Part shown: positions 37,414 to 46,177 of the stretch, in pieces
Position numbering within the stretch: position 1 is the stretch's first letter
Layout of the letters: the number at the start of each line of letters is the position of its first letter
Assembly: GCF_008122265.1 (NCBI RefSeq)
Contig: NZ_CP043042.1
Coordinates: forward strand, 2,914,001 to 2,978,000
Direction: 5' to 3'
Length of the DNA stretch: 64,000 bases
Source: Marinobacter fonticola
GTDB lineage: Bacteria; Pseudomonadota; Gammaproteobacteria; Pseudomonadales; Oleiphilaceae
The notes under the pieces: generated by a model
Databases searched by the model: none
Told to the model about the DNA's origin: nothing
What the model saw: only the letters and a program-made list of their open reading frames with translations
Made by a program: the position numbers and the translations under genes

Positions 37414-38937
37414 TTACGGCATCTGGCTCGGATGCCTAGGGTAGTTCCCATGGAACCAGAATCTGGGGAGCGTCCCCTCGGAGGCATGCTCGTGATAGAA
37501 CTCAACGTCCTGCTCCATCGCGCGATAATAGTGCCAAACCTCCCTAAGCCACACGACGCAAAGTACGGCGACCACAGCCGTCACCAGTAGAGCTATCTTT
37601 GTCCTACCTCGCCTCTGACGTACCGTTAATGGTGGTACTAGCGCAACAGGCGGCTGGACCAACGCCCAAAACAGTGTCAGAACGAGCAATCCAATTAACA
37701 TGGAGCCAGGTGCCATAAATACGGCTGAAACACCCGCATGAAAAAGTGCTGCAGAAACCGATGCAGTAAAAGCTGCCAAGATGAGCGCCAGCTCTGGCGC
37801 CTGCCCGGACCTAATCAACGTACGTTTTACCCAAAAATTTTTAGCGGCTTGGCCAACCAATACAAGCAACCCCGCGATCAACAACCAACCGTATTCGGCT
37901 GCCCACATGAGATACATATTGTGAGGATGCCCAAACTTCGGTGAGTTTCGGTATGCCTCGGTAATAATTTCATGGGTTAGCCAGGATTGCGGTCCCATGC
38001 CGAAGGGAAAATTCTGAATGCTCATCTGAAACGCTTCGAGGAATAGCGGCCATCGGCCAGAGCCGCCAGTTTTAATGCTTCTTATTTGAACTTCATCTAG
38101 CAGAATGGAGGGGATCAATACCGATAATAAAAGCCATGCGCACACGCCGAAAAGCAAGTATTTCGCCGATACCTTGAGCCACGGAAAGGAAGGTCGACCG
38201 ATCAACAGAAGGACTAGAAGAGTCCCGAACCCCACCCCTAACATGGTCCCTCGAGCTGACGACATCAGAACGATCCACCACCAAAGCGCGGCGGCTAACG
38301 CTACGCCTGTTTTCCACAGTCGATTGTCTTTATACGGGCCAATGAAAACGGCTAGGGGCAAAAGGGGTAGCAGCCAGGTGGCGACATGGCTCCAATAACG
38401 AATGTTTACGAAGCCCCAGGGGATATAGTTAACAAGGTTCGCTACGCTACCGCTGATAGCAAATAGATACACATTGATGGTCATTGCGCCGTAGAAAAAA
38501 CATGCACCCGCGACAAGGAAAATGAACGCACCTACTAAACGTTCAGCACGATTCAATTGAGCCAGACGACCACCCACTAAAATGATAAAAAGAAAATAGA
38601 AAGCATACATCCCCGGCTCAATCCAATTAAACGGCCGGAATCGGTAAGGAAAAGAAAGAAGAAAAAAGAGAACAGCAAGAAAAATGCCAGGAAGCGCCTG
38701 CCATAACACTTGTGACTGGGATGCCTCTCTAGCAGGATTTAACCACCCAAATCCTACTACTAAAACAACTGAGCCGGAGATGCTTAGCAACAAAAACCGT
38801 TGAGCTGCGTATCCCCCAAAAGATATTGGAAGGAAATCAATGAATAGTACTATAAGCAAAAATAACACAATGGTGCTGCACAAGCATTTCATTAAAAGCA
38901 GCTCGATGGCCCTGAATAACGGTTTAAGAAAAGCCAT
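37414..38937 (-). CDS. O-antigen-ligase-family protein, candidate pilin O-glycosyltransferase
   Basis: A 507-residue membrane protein with about eleven predicted helices. The Wzy_C/WaaL-type periplasmic motif GHPHNMYLMWAAEYGW lies near residue 335, and NFPFGMGPQSWLTHE precedes it. These proteins move lipid-linked glycans onto lipid A (WaaL) or onto pilin (TfpO/PilO, PglL). The gene is directly downstream of pilA on the same strand, and the pilin ends in serine, the arrangement of TfpO in Pseudomonas aeruginosa group I and Acinetobacter. A lipid A ligase role cannot be excluded because the O-antigen locus is adjacent. Confidence 0.8.
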   Translation of the reverse strand: MAFLKPLFRAIELLLMKCLCSTIVLFLLIVLFIDFLPISFGGYAAQRFLLLSISGSVVLVVGFGWLNPAREASQSQVLWQALPGIFLAVLFFLLSFPYRFRPFNWIEPGMYAFYFLFIILVGGRLAQLNRAERLVGAFIFLVAGACFFYGAMTINVYLFAISGSVANLVNYIPWGFVNIRYWSHVATWLLPLLPLAVFIGPYKDNRLWKTGVALAAALWWWIVLMSSARGTMLGVGFGTLLVLLLIGRPSFPWLKVSAKYLLFGVCAWLLLSVLIPSILLDEVQIRSIKTGGSGRWPLFLEAFQMSIQNFPFGMGPQSWLTHEIITEAYRNSPKFGHPHNMYLMWAAEYGWLLIAGLLVLVGQAAKNFWVKRTLIRSGQAPELALILAAFTASVSAALFHAGVSAVFMAPGSMLIGLLVLTLFWALVQPPVALVPPLTVRQRRGRTKIALLVTAVVAVLCVVWLREVWHYYRAMEQDVEFYHEHASEGTLPRFWFHGNYPRHPSQMP

Positions 38938-39147
38938 AAAACACTTCAGCAGCAGTATCTAATTGAACTCGACAAGTAGACCCAACTCGAACTCCATCTG
39001 TTCGGGCAAGCGCACAAAATAGGTCCCTTACCAACTCTAAGTCGCAATAACACCAGAAATGCAGTAAACAAAATCACCTGTCAAAAAAGATCGGAGATTA
39101 CCACCTCTGTTGAATACTTACTTTAACTTGGCGGAGACGTGAAAATG

Positions 39148-39181
39148 AAAAGCCCCGATGACAGAAACCGTCGGGGCTTTT
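39148..39181. terminator. Intrinsic terminator after pilA
   Basis: An 11-bp perfect stem (AAAAGCCCCGA at 39148-39158, TCGGGGCTTTT at 39171-39181) with a 12-base loop lies 37 bases past the pilA stop. It ends in four T on either strand. It probably limits transcription into the downstream ligase-family gene, so pilA message would be far more abundant. Confidence 0.88.
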
Positions 39182-39217
39182 CGAGGGTCAAGCAATGTAT
39201 GTCGACCTTTAACTCAA

Positions 39218-39679
39218 TTAACTCTTGGTACAACCAGTTGGCGTATAAGAATCTTTCCAGCTTGCTGGAGCACCTGTGATAACGCAAGCCCAGCTTCCAT
39301 CAGCGAGACGGTTGAGGTTGATGTCAGCCCCTGCAACATTCGGGTTACCGTTCAAGTCACACACAAGCGCACCGTTAATCGGAAGTGTCGTCGTGCCTGG
39401 AGTATACGCCGCAGATGTTACAGTACACCGGTCTGTAGATTTAATACCCAGATCGCTAAGAGCGTTAGCTGCGAGAGTGCTTCCGTCATTTATCGCCAGC
39501 TCATAGGCTGTCTTGGCTGGAGAAATCTCCGCCAGCCCCGCAGCAACCTGGGACTTTGCGGTGTAATCCTGATACTGAGGAATAGCGATGGCAGCCAAAA
39601 TACCAATGATCGCAACGACGATCATCAATTCAATCAGAGTAAAACCTTTTTGGGCACGTTTCATTTGAACGTTTCTCAT
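39218..39679 (-). CDS. pilA: Type IV pilin, major subunit
   Basis: A type IVa prepilin. The prepilin peptidase site is [23 protein letters not shown], with Glu at mature position 5 (key GFTLIE), followed by a hydrophobic helix. The mature protein has about 141 residues with four cysteines, and the C-terminal D-loop ends in GCTKS, so the last residue is serine. The start at 39679 ([12 protein letters not shown]) has AGAGG seven bases upstream and gives a 12-residue leader. An inner ATG at 39664 gives the commoner short leader but lacks a ribosome-binding site. PilD, encoded at 43.1 kb, would process it. Confidence 0.95.
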   Translation of the reverse strand: MRNVQMKRAQKGFTLIELMIVVAIIGILAAIAIPQYQDYTAKSQVAAGLAEISPAKTAYELAINDGSTLAANALSDLGIKSTDRCTVTSAAYTPGTTTLPINGALVCDLNGNPNVAGADINLNRLADGSWACVITGAPASWKDSYTPTGCTKS

Positions 39680-39769
39680 GAGCAAGCCTCTATTATTCGT
39701 TAAAATTCTCAAGCGACCCGGCTTCCGGCTGGACATTTACCGTAACCGTGACGAGTCTGATGATTGTTC

Positions 39770-39785
39770 AGCATGCGCTATGCCA
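39770..39785 (-). promoter_or_regulatory. Sigma-54 promoter of pilA
   Basis: The minus strand reads TGGCATAGCGCATGCT, with GG and GC spaced exactly 12 bases apart as in -24/-12 promoters (consensus TGGCAC-N5-TTGC). It gives a leader of roughly 80 bases before the pilA start. In Pseudomonas, pilA is transcribed by RpoN with the PilS-PilR two-component system, which is not in the window. Confidence 0.8.
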
Positions 39786-39894
39786 GAATACAAAAAAGAA
39801 AAATTTATCATTTAAATTCAATATATTGAGACTTTATAATGAGAGAAAGAAAACCTTAAACATTAAGCCAAACGTGTCGCAACAAGCTCAAAAT

Positions 39895-39909
39895 TGACAA
39901 AATTTGTCA
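39895..39909. promoter_or_regulatory. Palindromic site in the pilA-pilB divergent region
   Basis: TGACAAAATTTGTCA is a perfect odd palindrome with 7-base arms, centred about 120 bases upstream of the pilA -24/-12 element and about 125 before pilB. Its GTC/GAC half-sites, and the nearby GTGTCGC at 39875, resemble the TGTC core described for PilR binding. It may be an upstream activation site. The rest of this 347-base spacer is AT-rich with no other feature. Confidence 0.4.
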
Positions 39910-40026
39910 CCTTAGGCTCTGTTATCTTTTGAAACAATTCCACCACAGACGCGCCTTTCAAATTGATCCCAGCCCAACTAAACTTCTGATTCTTAAACTC
40001 CTGGTAACCTACCGACTACTCCTCTT

Positions 40027-41742
40027 ATGGCGCTCAACAATCAGAATGTGACACTGACAGGACTTGCCCGTCGCTTCGTGGAAGACGGACTGCTGGATGA
40101 AGCTGCTGCAAGGGATGCCTTTCTTCAGGCTTCAAACAACAAAATCCCCCTCATCACTTATCTGGTACAGAACAACCTGGCCGAAAGCCGTGGATTGGCT
40201 TTTTCAGCTGCCATGGAGTTCGGAGTTTCCGTACTAGACCTGTCCTCATTTGCCCCGGATATGCTTCCGGAGAAGATTGTTGATGAAAAACTCATTCGCA
40301 AGCATAACGCACTGCCTTTGTACAAAAGGGGTAAGCGCCTTTATATCGCTGTTTCTGACCCCACCAACATCCAGGCCCTGGATGAGATCAAGTTCAATAC
40401 CGGCCTGAGTACCGACGCGGTCCTCGTCGACGACGCAAGGCTGCGCGAACTTATCGACGGCTATCTCGAATCCAGCGAATCATCCATGGGTGACCTTGCC
40501 GATTCGGAGCTTGGTGACATGGAAGTGGATGTCGAGGGCGCCGATGAAGATCAAGGTGAAAGCGCGGCGGCCGACATCGATGACGCGCCTATCGTCAAGT
40601 ACGTTAACAAGATTCTTCTGGACGCGATTCGCGGCGGCGCCTCGGATGTCCATTTTGAACCTTATGAAAAGGTCTACCGGGTCCGTTATCGTACCGACGG
40701 TATTCTGAAGGAGATGTCCAAGCCTTCGATAAAACTTGCGCCCAAGATCTCCGCCCGGGTCAAGATCATGGCTCAATTGGATATTTCTGAGCGCCGCGTC
40801 CCTCAGGATGGGCGGATCAAGATGAAGCTATCCAAAACGAAGGCTATTGATTTTCGGGTCAATACGTTGCCGACACTCTGGGGCGAGAAAATCGTGCTTC
40901 GGATTCTGGACCCCAGCCAAGCCAAACTGGGTATCGATGCGCTTGGCTATGAGGAAGAGCAGAAGGAGATGTACCTGACCGCGCTGGAACAGCCGCAAGG
41001 GATGATCCTTGTGACTGGCCCCACCGGTTCAGGTAAAACAGTTTCTCTTTATACCGGGCTGAATATCCTCAATACCCAAGAACGCAACATCTCCACCGCT
41101 GAGGACCCAGCGGAAATCAATCTTGAGGGCATCAACCAGGTCAACGTTAACACCCGGGTGGGCCTTGGCTTCGCCGAAGCATTGCGCGCATTCCTGCGCC
41201 AGGATCCTGACGTCATCATGGTCGGCGAGATCCGGGACCTTGAAACCGCGAACATTGCGATCAAAGCGGCCCAAACCGGTCACCTGGTGCTTTCGACGCT
41301 CCACACGAACAGCGCCCCGGAAACCTTGACTCGAATGATGAACATGGGGGTGCCTGCCTTCAATATCGCGACCTCGGTGAGTCTAATCATTGCCCAGCGT
41401 TTGGCCCGTCGGCTTTGCAGCTGTAAGGAGTCTTTAGACGCCCCAAGCGATGTCCTTTTAAAGGAAGGCTTCACAGAGCAACAAATTGAAACAGGCTTTA
41501 CTTTGTACCGCCCCAAGGGCTGTGATAAATGCAATGGGGGATATAAAGGCCGCGTCGGTATTTACGAGGTGGTGAAGATTACGGACGAGCTGGCCAACAT
41601 GATTATGGAAGAAGCCAGCTCTATCCAGATAGCAAAACAGGCTCAGGCGGAAGGCTTTGCAAACTTGAGGCAGTCAGCCCTTAAAAAGGTCATTGAGGGC
41701 GTGACCAGTCTCGAAGAAGCGAACCGCGTGACGAAGGATTAA
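40027..41742 (+). CDS. pilB: Type IV pilus extension ATPase
   Basis: A 571-residue secretion ATPase that powers pilus assembly at the inner membrane. Domains: N-terminal MshEN/GSPII_E_N (about 20-150), an acidic linker, then the ATPase with Walker A GPTGSGKTVS (about 330), the Asp box (EDPAEINLEGINQ), Walker B VIMVGEIRD, and the His box HLVLSTLHTN. A tetracysteine zinc motif (CSCK then CDKC) lies in the C-terminal third. No strong ribosome-binding site precedes the ATG. pilC follows after two bases. Confidence 0.96.
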   Translation: MALNNQNVTLTGLARRFVEDGLLDEAAARDAFLQASNNKIPLITYLVQNNLAESRGLAFSAAMEFGVSVLDLSSFAPDMLPEKIVDEKLIRKHNALPLYKRGKRLYIAVSDPTNIQALDEIKFNTGLSTDAVLVDDARLRELIDGYLESSESSMGDLADSELGDMEVDVEGADEDQGESAAADIDDAPIVKYVNKILLDAIRGGASDVHFEPYEKVYRVRYRTDGILKEMSKPSIKLAPKISARVKIMAQLDISERRVPQDGRIKMKLSKTKAIDFRVNTLPTLWGEKIVLRILDPSQAKLGIDALGYEEEQKEMYLTALEQPQGMILVTGPTGSGKTVSLYTGLNILNTQERNISTAEDPAEINLEGINQVNVNTRVGLGFAEALRAFLRQDPDVIMVGEIRDLETANIAIKAAQTGHLVLSTLHTNSAPETLTRMMNMGVPAFNIATSVSLIIAQRLARRLCSCKESLDAPSDVLLKEGFTEQQIETGFTLYRPKGCDKCNGGYKGRVGIYEVVKITDELANMIMEEASSIQIAKQAQAEGFANLRQSALKKVIEGVTSLEEANRVTKD

Positions 41743-41744
41743 AC

Positions 41745-42965
41745 ATGGCAGAAAATGCGCAAAAGCTGTCTACCTTCTTATGGGAAGGCAAGGACCGCAA
41801 AGGTAACAAAACCAAAGGCGAGGTTTCAGGCACTAACCTTGCGCTGGTGAAAGCCCAACTGCGAAAGCAGGGCATCATGCCCAGCAAGGTCAAGAAAAAG
41901 CCAAAGCCGCTGTTCGGTGGGACCAAAAAAATCACGCCTTTCGACATTGCGATGCTGACGCGGCAATTGGCGACCATGATGAAGGCAGGCGTCCCTCTTG
42001 TGCAAAGCTTCGATATTGTTGCCGATGGGCTTGATCATAAGGGTCTTCAGGAGCTGGTGGTCACCATTCGAAACGATATCGCGGCGGGCACCAGCTTTGC
42101 TGGCGCACTCAAACGCCATCCGCGCCACTTTGATGACCTCTATTGCAACTTGGTTGACTCCGGCGAACGCGCTGGTGCGCTTGAGCAGATGCTTGAGCGG
42201 ATTGCGGTGTACCTGGAGAAAACTGAGGGCCTGAAGAAAAAGATCAAGAAAGCCATGACCTACCCGATCGCTGTTGTGGTGGTCGCAATTATCGTAACAG
42301 CTATCCTTCTGGTGAAAGTCGTACCACAGTTCGAAAGCTTGTTCCAAGGTTTTGGTGCCGATCTTCCCGTCTTTACACAGATGGTTGTCAATCTCTCGGA
42401 GTGGATGCAGGCGTGGTGGTTTGTGGTTCTACTGAGTATTGTCGGTGGTATCTTTCTTTTCAAAGAGGCCAATCGACGGTCGCAGAAGTTCTCTGACGCC
42501 ATTGATCGCCTAGTGCTAAAGATTCCGGTGATGGGCGAAATTATTGATAAGGGAGCTGTGGCCAAGTTTGGTCGCGTTCTTTCAACAACATTCGCTGCTG
42601 GTGTGCCCCTTGTTGATGCTCTCGACTCAGTCTCAGGCGCGACAGGTAACGCCGTTTACCGTGATGCAGTGCGTAAAATAAAAGACGAGGTCTCATCCGG
42701 AACACAACTCCAAGCGGCCATGAAACAAACCGATGCCTTTCCCGTTATGGCCATACAGTTGACTGCCATTGGTGAGGAGTCGGGCAACTTGGACGAAATG
42801 CTGTCAAAAGTGGCGGACCACTACGAGGGTGTTGTCGATGATATGGTCGATAACCTCACGGCTCTTATGGAGCCGATGATTATGTCGGTGCTAGGTGTCC
42901 TTGTCGGCGGCTTGATCATCGCCATGTATCTACCGATCTTCCAGATGGGGCAAGTTGTAGGCTAA
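41745..42965 (+). CDS. pilC: Type IV pilus inner-membrane platform protein
   Basis: A 406-residue GspF-family protein with two cytoplasmic T2SSF domains (about 70-195 and 275-395) and three membrane helices (about 175-200, 220-245 and 375-400, the last LVGGLIIAMYLPIFQ). Family signatures LTRQLATMMKAGVPL and FGRVLSTTFAAGVPLVDAL are present (keys RQLATMMKAGVPL and FAAGVPLVDAL). It couples PilB to pilin polymerisation. It is in the pilBCD operon and is followed by an intrinsic terminator. Confidence 0.96.
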   Translation: MAENAQKLSTFLWEGKDRKGNKTKGEVSGTNLALVKAQLRKQGIMPSKVKKKPKPLFGGTKKITPFDIAMLTRQLATMMKAGVPLVQSFDIVADGLDHKGLQELVVTIRNDIAAGTSFAGALKRHPRHFDDLYCNLVDSGERAGALEQMLERIAVYLEKTEGLKKKIKKAMTYPIAVVVVAIIVTAILLVKVVPQFESLFQGFGADLPVFTQMVVNLSEWMQAWWFVVLLSIVGGIFLFKEANRRSQKFSDAIDRLVLKIPVMGEIIDKGAVAKFGRVLSTTFAAGVPLVDALDSVSGATGNAVYRDAVRKIKDEVSSGTQLQAAMKQTDAFPVMAIQLTAIGEESGNLDEMLSKVADHYEGVVDDMVDNLTALMEPMIMSVLGVLVGGLIIAMYLPIFQMGQVVG

Positions 42966-42979
42966 CCCTCTTGTTAACG

Positions 42980-43013
42980 AAAGGCTTGGAGTTAACGCTT
43001 CAAGCCTTTTTTA
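42980..43013 (+). terminator. Intrinsic terminator between pilC and pilD
   Basis: Stem AAAGGCTTG (42980-42988) with CAAGCCTTT (43001-43009), 12-base loop, followed by a T-run to 43012. It lies 15 bases past the pilC stop. pilD would need read-through or its own promoter. Confidence 0.85.
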
Positions 43014-43052
43014 TCGATCTAATTCCAATTACTAAGCCCCGTTCGAGGCCGC

Positions 43053-43928
43053 ATGTCCCAGTTTGAAGCCTTTCTGAACATACCTTGGCTCTTTTATCCT
43101 GCAACTATTCTTTTCTCCCTCTGCATAGGCAGCTTCCTAAACGTCGTCATCCTCCGCCTCCCCAGAATGATGGAGCAGGATTGGCGCTGCCAGTGCGAGG
43201 AGTTCCTCGAACTCCCGGATAAACAACGCAAGCCGTCGCAAAAAATTACTCTCTCGTCCCCTAACTCCACGTGCCCCAAATGCAATCATGAGATCAAGCC
43301 GTGGGAGAATATTCCTGTCGTCAGCTACTTATTCCTACGCGGTAAGTGCAGTGCGTGCAAAACGCCTATTTCGGCGCGCTACCCGATCATCGAGGCAAGT
43401 ACAGCGATCCTTTCGGTGTTCACGGTTTATTTATTGGGCGCGACGCCAGAAGCCCTTTGGGCTCTGCTGCTGGTTTGGGCGCTGATCGCGCTGACGGTTA
43501 TTGATTTCGATACCCAGCTCTTGCCCGATAGCATCACCCTTCCCCTGCTCTGGCTAGGTTTGATCCTGAACTACTTTGGCATGTTGACCGACTTTGCCAG
43601 CGCTTTTTGGGGCGCGGTGTTTGGGTATTTATCGCTGTGGTCCGTCTACTGGCTGTTCAAGCTGGTGACCGGCAAGGAAGGCATGGGTCATGGGGATTTC
43701 AAGTTACTGGGGGCTCTAGGCGCCTGGCTGGGATGGCAGATGCTGCCTGCGGTGATTCTTCTATCCTCGGTGGTGGGTGCGGTTATTGGTTTGAGCCTGA
43801 TCGCGTTCAAGGGGCATGGGCGTGAAGTGCCGATTCCTTTCGGTCCTTATCTCGCCATCGCCGGACTTTTGGCGTTATGGTTTGGTCCTGAAATCCAGGC
43901 GCTTTGGTTCGGGTACCTTCGGGTCTGA
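43053..43928 (+). CDS. pilD: Type IV prepilin peptidase / N-methyltransferase
   Basis: A 291-residue bifunctional inner-membrane enzyme. The cytoplasmic loop carries two CxxC pairs (CPKC 74-77 and CSAC 99-102) for zinc. The catalytic aspartates lie in VIDFDTQLLPD (about 151/153) and in the GxGD motif GHGDFKLLGALGAWLGW (D215). Seven to eight membrane helices are predicted. It cleaves and methylates PilA and the type II secretion pseudopilins. It lies 47 bases upstream of coaE, as in Pseudomonas. Confidence 0.96.
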   Translation: MSQFEAFLNIPWLFYPATILFSLCIGSFLNVVILRLPRMMEQDWRCQCEEFLELPDKQRKPSQKITLSSPNSTCPKCNHEIKPWENIPVVSYLFLRGKCSACKTPISARYPIIEASTAILSVFTVYLLGATPEALWALLLVWALIALTVIDFDTQLLPDSITLPLLWLGLILNYFGMLTDFASAFWGAVFGYLSLWSVYWLFKLVTGKEGMGHGDFKLLGALGAWLGWQMLPAVILLSSVVGAVIGLSLIAFKGHGREVPIPFGPYLAIAGLLALWFGPEIQALWFGYLRV

Positions 43929-43975
43929 GCGCGCGCGGTGTAATGGTTAAATCCTTTCTGACGGAGTAAGTCTTT

Positions 43976-44602
43976 TTGAGAGTCATCGGCCTAACCGGGG
44001 GAATCGGCAGCGGCAAGTCCACCGTCGCCCGCCTTTTTGAACAACAAGGCGTGCATACCGTCGATGCAGATACGGTGGCCCGGGAAGTCGTTGAGCCCGG
44101 CACGCCGGCCCTGGCAGAGATCGCCGGGCATTTTGGCGCGGATATTCTAACGTCGGCAGGTGCGCTCGACCGGGCGGCCTTACGCAAGGTCGTATTTGAC
44201 GCGCCGGCTGAACGCGAGTGGCTGGAGAAACTGCTCCACCCTGTTATCCGCGAGGAGCTGATGCGCCAGCTGTGGCTCACGCCTTCAACTCCACCGCCGT
44301 CCGGCTATTCCGCGGGTTACGTTCTGCTGGTGTCGCCCTTGCTGCTTGAAACCGACCAGCACCAGCTGGTGGAGCGTGTAATCGTTATCGATGTGCCGGT
44401 CGAAACCCAGATTGAAAGGACCATGGCACGGGACGATAACGATCGGGCTCAGGTCGAACGCATTATTGCGGCGCAAATAGACCGCGAAAAGCGTTTGCAA
44501 AGCGCCGATATGGTGATCGACAACAGCGCGCCAATCGAGAGTATCGTCGAGCAGGTCCAAGAGGTCCATCGGAAGCTGAGTGAACTAGGAGCCTCTGAAT
44601 AA
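43976..44602 (+). CDS. coaE: Dephospho-CoA kinase
   Basis: Last step of coenzyme A synthesis. It has the P-loop GGIGSGKST (8-16), the VDADTVAREVVEPG block and the LLETDQHQLVERVIVIDVP region (keys PLLLET and VIVIDVP), followed by the RDDNDRAQVERIIAAQ lid. It is 208 residues long and begins with the rare start codon TTG, with GGAG about ten bases upstream. There is no in-frame ATG or GTG upstream that fits the family. Confidence 0.95.
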   Translation: MRVIGLTGGIGSGKSTVARLFEQQGVHTVDADTVAREVVEPGTPALAEIAGHFGADILTSAGALDRAALRKVVFDAPAEREWLEKLLHPVIREELMRQLWLTPSTPPPSGYSAGYVLLVSPLLLETDQHQLVERVIVIDVPVETQIERTMARDDNDRAQVERIIAAQIDREKRLQSADMVIDNSAPIESIVEQVQEVHRKLSELGASE

Positions 44603-44679
44603 CACCTTGTGCTTCCTAACCTAAGAAACTGAGATACTATTCAGTTGCATAAAAAGAGCTTAAAGGCGAAACAACACAG

Positions 44680-45132
44680 ATGGACTGCGTTTTCTGTCAG
44701 ATTAGCCAGGGTAAGGCGCCGGCCGCCCGGGTACTTGAGGATGAGCATTGCTGCGCGTTCCTGGACATCCATCCCTTGGGGCGCGGCCACGTTCTCGTGA
44801 TTCCGAAAATCCACGTGGTGCAGATCACCGAGTTGCCCGACACGACTGCAAACCATCTTTTTGCGGTCGCTCAGCGCATCTTGAAAGCCCAACGGACCAT
44901 AGGCTGGGGCGTGGACGGCACCAATGTGCTGCTCAACGATGGTAAGGCCGCAAACCAGACGCTCGCGCACATGCACATCCATGTCATCCCCCGGGAAAAG
45001 GGTGACAGCCTGAAATCCGCAGGCCGCCTACTGCTCCATGTGACCGGCCTATTCGGTCCCAGAGCCCGCCAACACACATTAGAAGAACAGGCTGAAGCGC
45101 TTCGCAATGCTCTGGATTACTCAGCAAATTAG
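44680..45132 (+). CDS. HIT (histidine triad) family protein
   Basis: A 150-residue nucleotide hydrolase/transferase of the HINT-like branch. CVFCQISQGKAPAARVLED at the start (key VFCQI.QG.APA), the NDGKAANQTLAHMHIHVIPR triad with H97, H99 and H101 (key HMHIHVIPR), and a short zinc-like C3/C6 pair. The substrate is probably an adenosine 5'-phosphoramidate-type nucleotide. The last 26 bases overlap the next gene in another frame. Confidence 0.92.
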   Translation: MDCVFCQISQGKAPAARVLEDEHCCAFLDIHPLGRGHVLVIPKIHVVQITELPDTTANHLFAVAQRILKAQRTIGWGVDGTNVLLNDGKAANQTLAHMHIHVIPREKGDSLKSAGRLLLHVTGLFGPRARQHTLEEQAEALRNALDYSAN

Positions 45133-46177
45133 ACACCTTCGTTACGGTCTCTTCGCCCTCGCTATCGTCCCCAACATGCTCTGGGCCGCAACAGACGATC
45201 AGGACCACAAGTTTGTCTCCCCGCCGGGTGTGGAGGATCTTGGGCCGTCATTTTTTACGTTCTCCCCCGAGGAAACTCACTATCCGGCCCGGGACTCCTG
45301 GTGGATCGATACCTCTGATTGGGTGATCAAGCAACGCCATTACCGCTCGGACCAAGTTCAGCGCATGGGTGCCTGGGCTGACCGCACGCTATCCGGCGAC
45401 GCGCAGGCGCTACCCGACAACGAGAGCTACCTGCGTTTGGGCTTTGCCACCCGGTCGGAAACCGGCGACCTTGCCCAGCTCGAGCCGGAAGCGCGTTTCC
45501 GTCTGGATTTGCCCACGCTCGAGGAAAAATTAAGGCTCGTCGTCGAGAGTGAAAGCGAGGAAACCAAATCTTTGTCGGAGCGCGACCGCGACCGCCAGCT
45601 CACAGACAATGAGCGCTCCGAAAGCGAGGCTACGGGCGCCTTACGCTACATCACGCAAATCACCGAGACTTTGAACCTGAGCAACGATGTTGGCGCGCGC
45701 CTCAGATTTCCGCCGGATGCCTTCTGGCGCGCCCGCTCTCGCGCCCGGTTCGAACTTCAGAACAACTGGCAGTTGGATCTCGATCAACGCTTCTACTACT
45801 TCCATGTGGATGGTTGGGGTGAAAGTACCTGGGTCGGCTTTTCGCGGCCGTTCGACGAGTGGCAGTTTTTGGCAGCATCGGAACTGCGCTGGGTTCACGA
45901 GGACCGTAATTTCGAGTTCTCCGAGGTCTGGAGTCTTTATAAACGACTCAATAACCGCGCGGAATTGAATCCCCGGCTCGGCATCATCGGTGAGAGCAAT
46001 CCCAACTGGCGCAGTACCGAATACCTAGCCGACCTGACTTACCGTTACCGCATTTACGATACTTGGCTATTCGGCGAGGTTATCCCCGCCGTGAACTTTT
46101 ATCGCGATAACAATTTCAAGGAAACCACGTCCCTGACGTTACGGATCGAAATGTTCTTCGCCCGGAGCATTCGATGA
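45107..46177 (+). CDS. Predicted outer-membrane beta-barrel protein of unknown function
   Basis: A 356-residue protein. The N-terminus has a signal peptide (hydrophobic YGLFALAIVPNMLWAA followed by a cleavage site near residue 28). The rest shows alternating hydrophobic strands and ends SLTLRIEMFFARSIR, compatible with a barrel of about twelve to sixteen strands. I recognise no named family. The start overlaps the HIT gene by 26 bases, and its stop overlaps the trmO start by four bases, so it is in an operon with both. Confidence 0.75.
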   Translation: MLWITQQIRHLRYGLFALAIVPNMLWAATDDQDHKFVSPPGVEDLGPSFFTFSPEETHYPARDSWWIDTSDWVIKQRHYRSDQVQRMGAWADRTLSGDAQALPDNESYLRLGFATRSETGDLAQLEPEARFRLDLPTLEEKLRLVVESESEETKSLSERDRDRQLTDNERSESEATGALRYITQITETLNLSNDVGARLRFPPDAFWRARSRARFELQNNWQLDLDQRFYYFHVDGWGESTWVGFSRPFDEWQFLAASELRWVHEDRNFEFSEVWSLYKRLNNRAELNPRLGIIGESNPNWRSTEYLADLTYRYRIYDTWLFGEVIPAVNFYRDNNFKETTSLTLRIEMFFARSIR

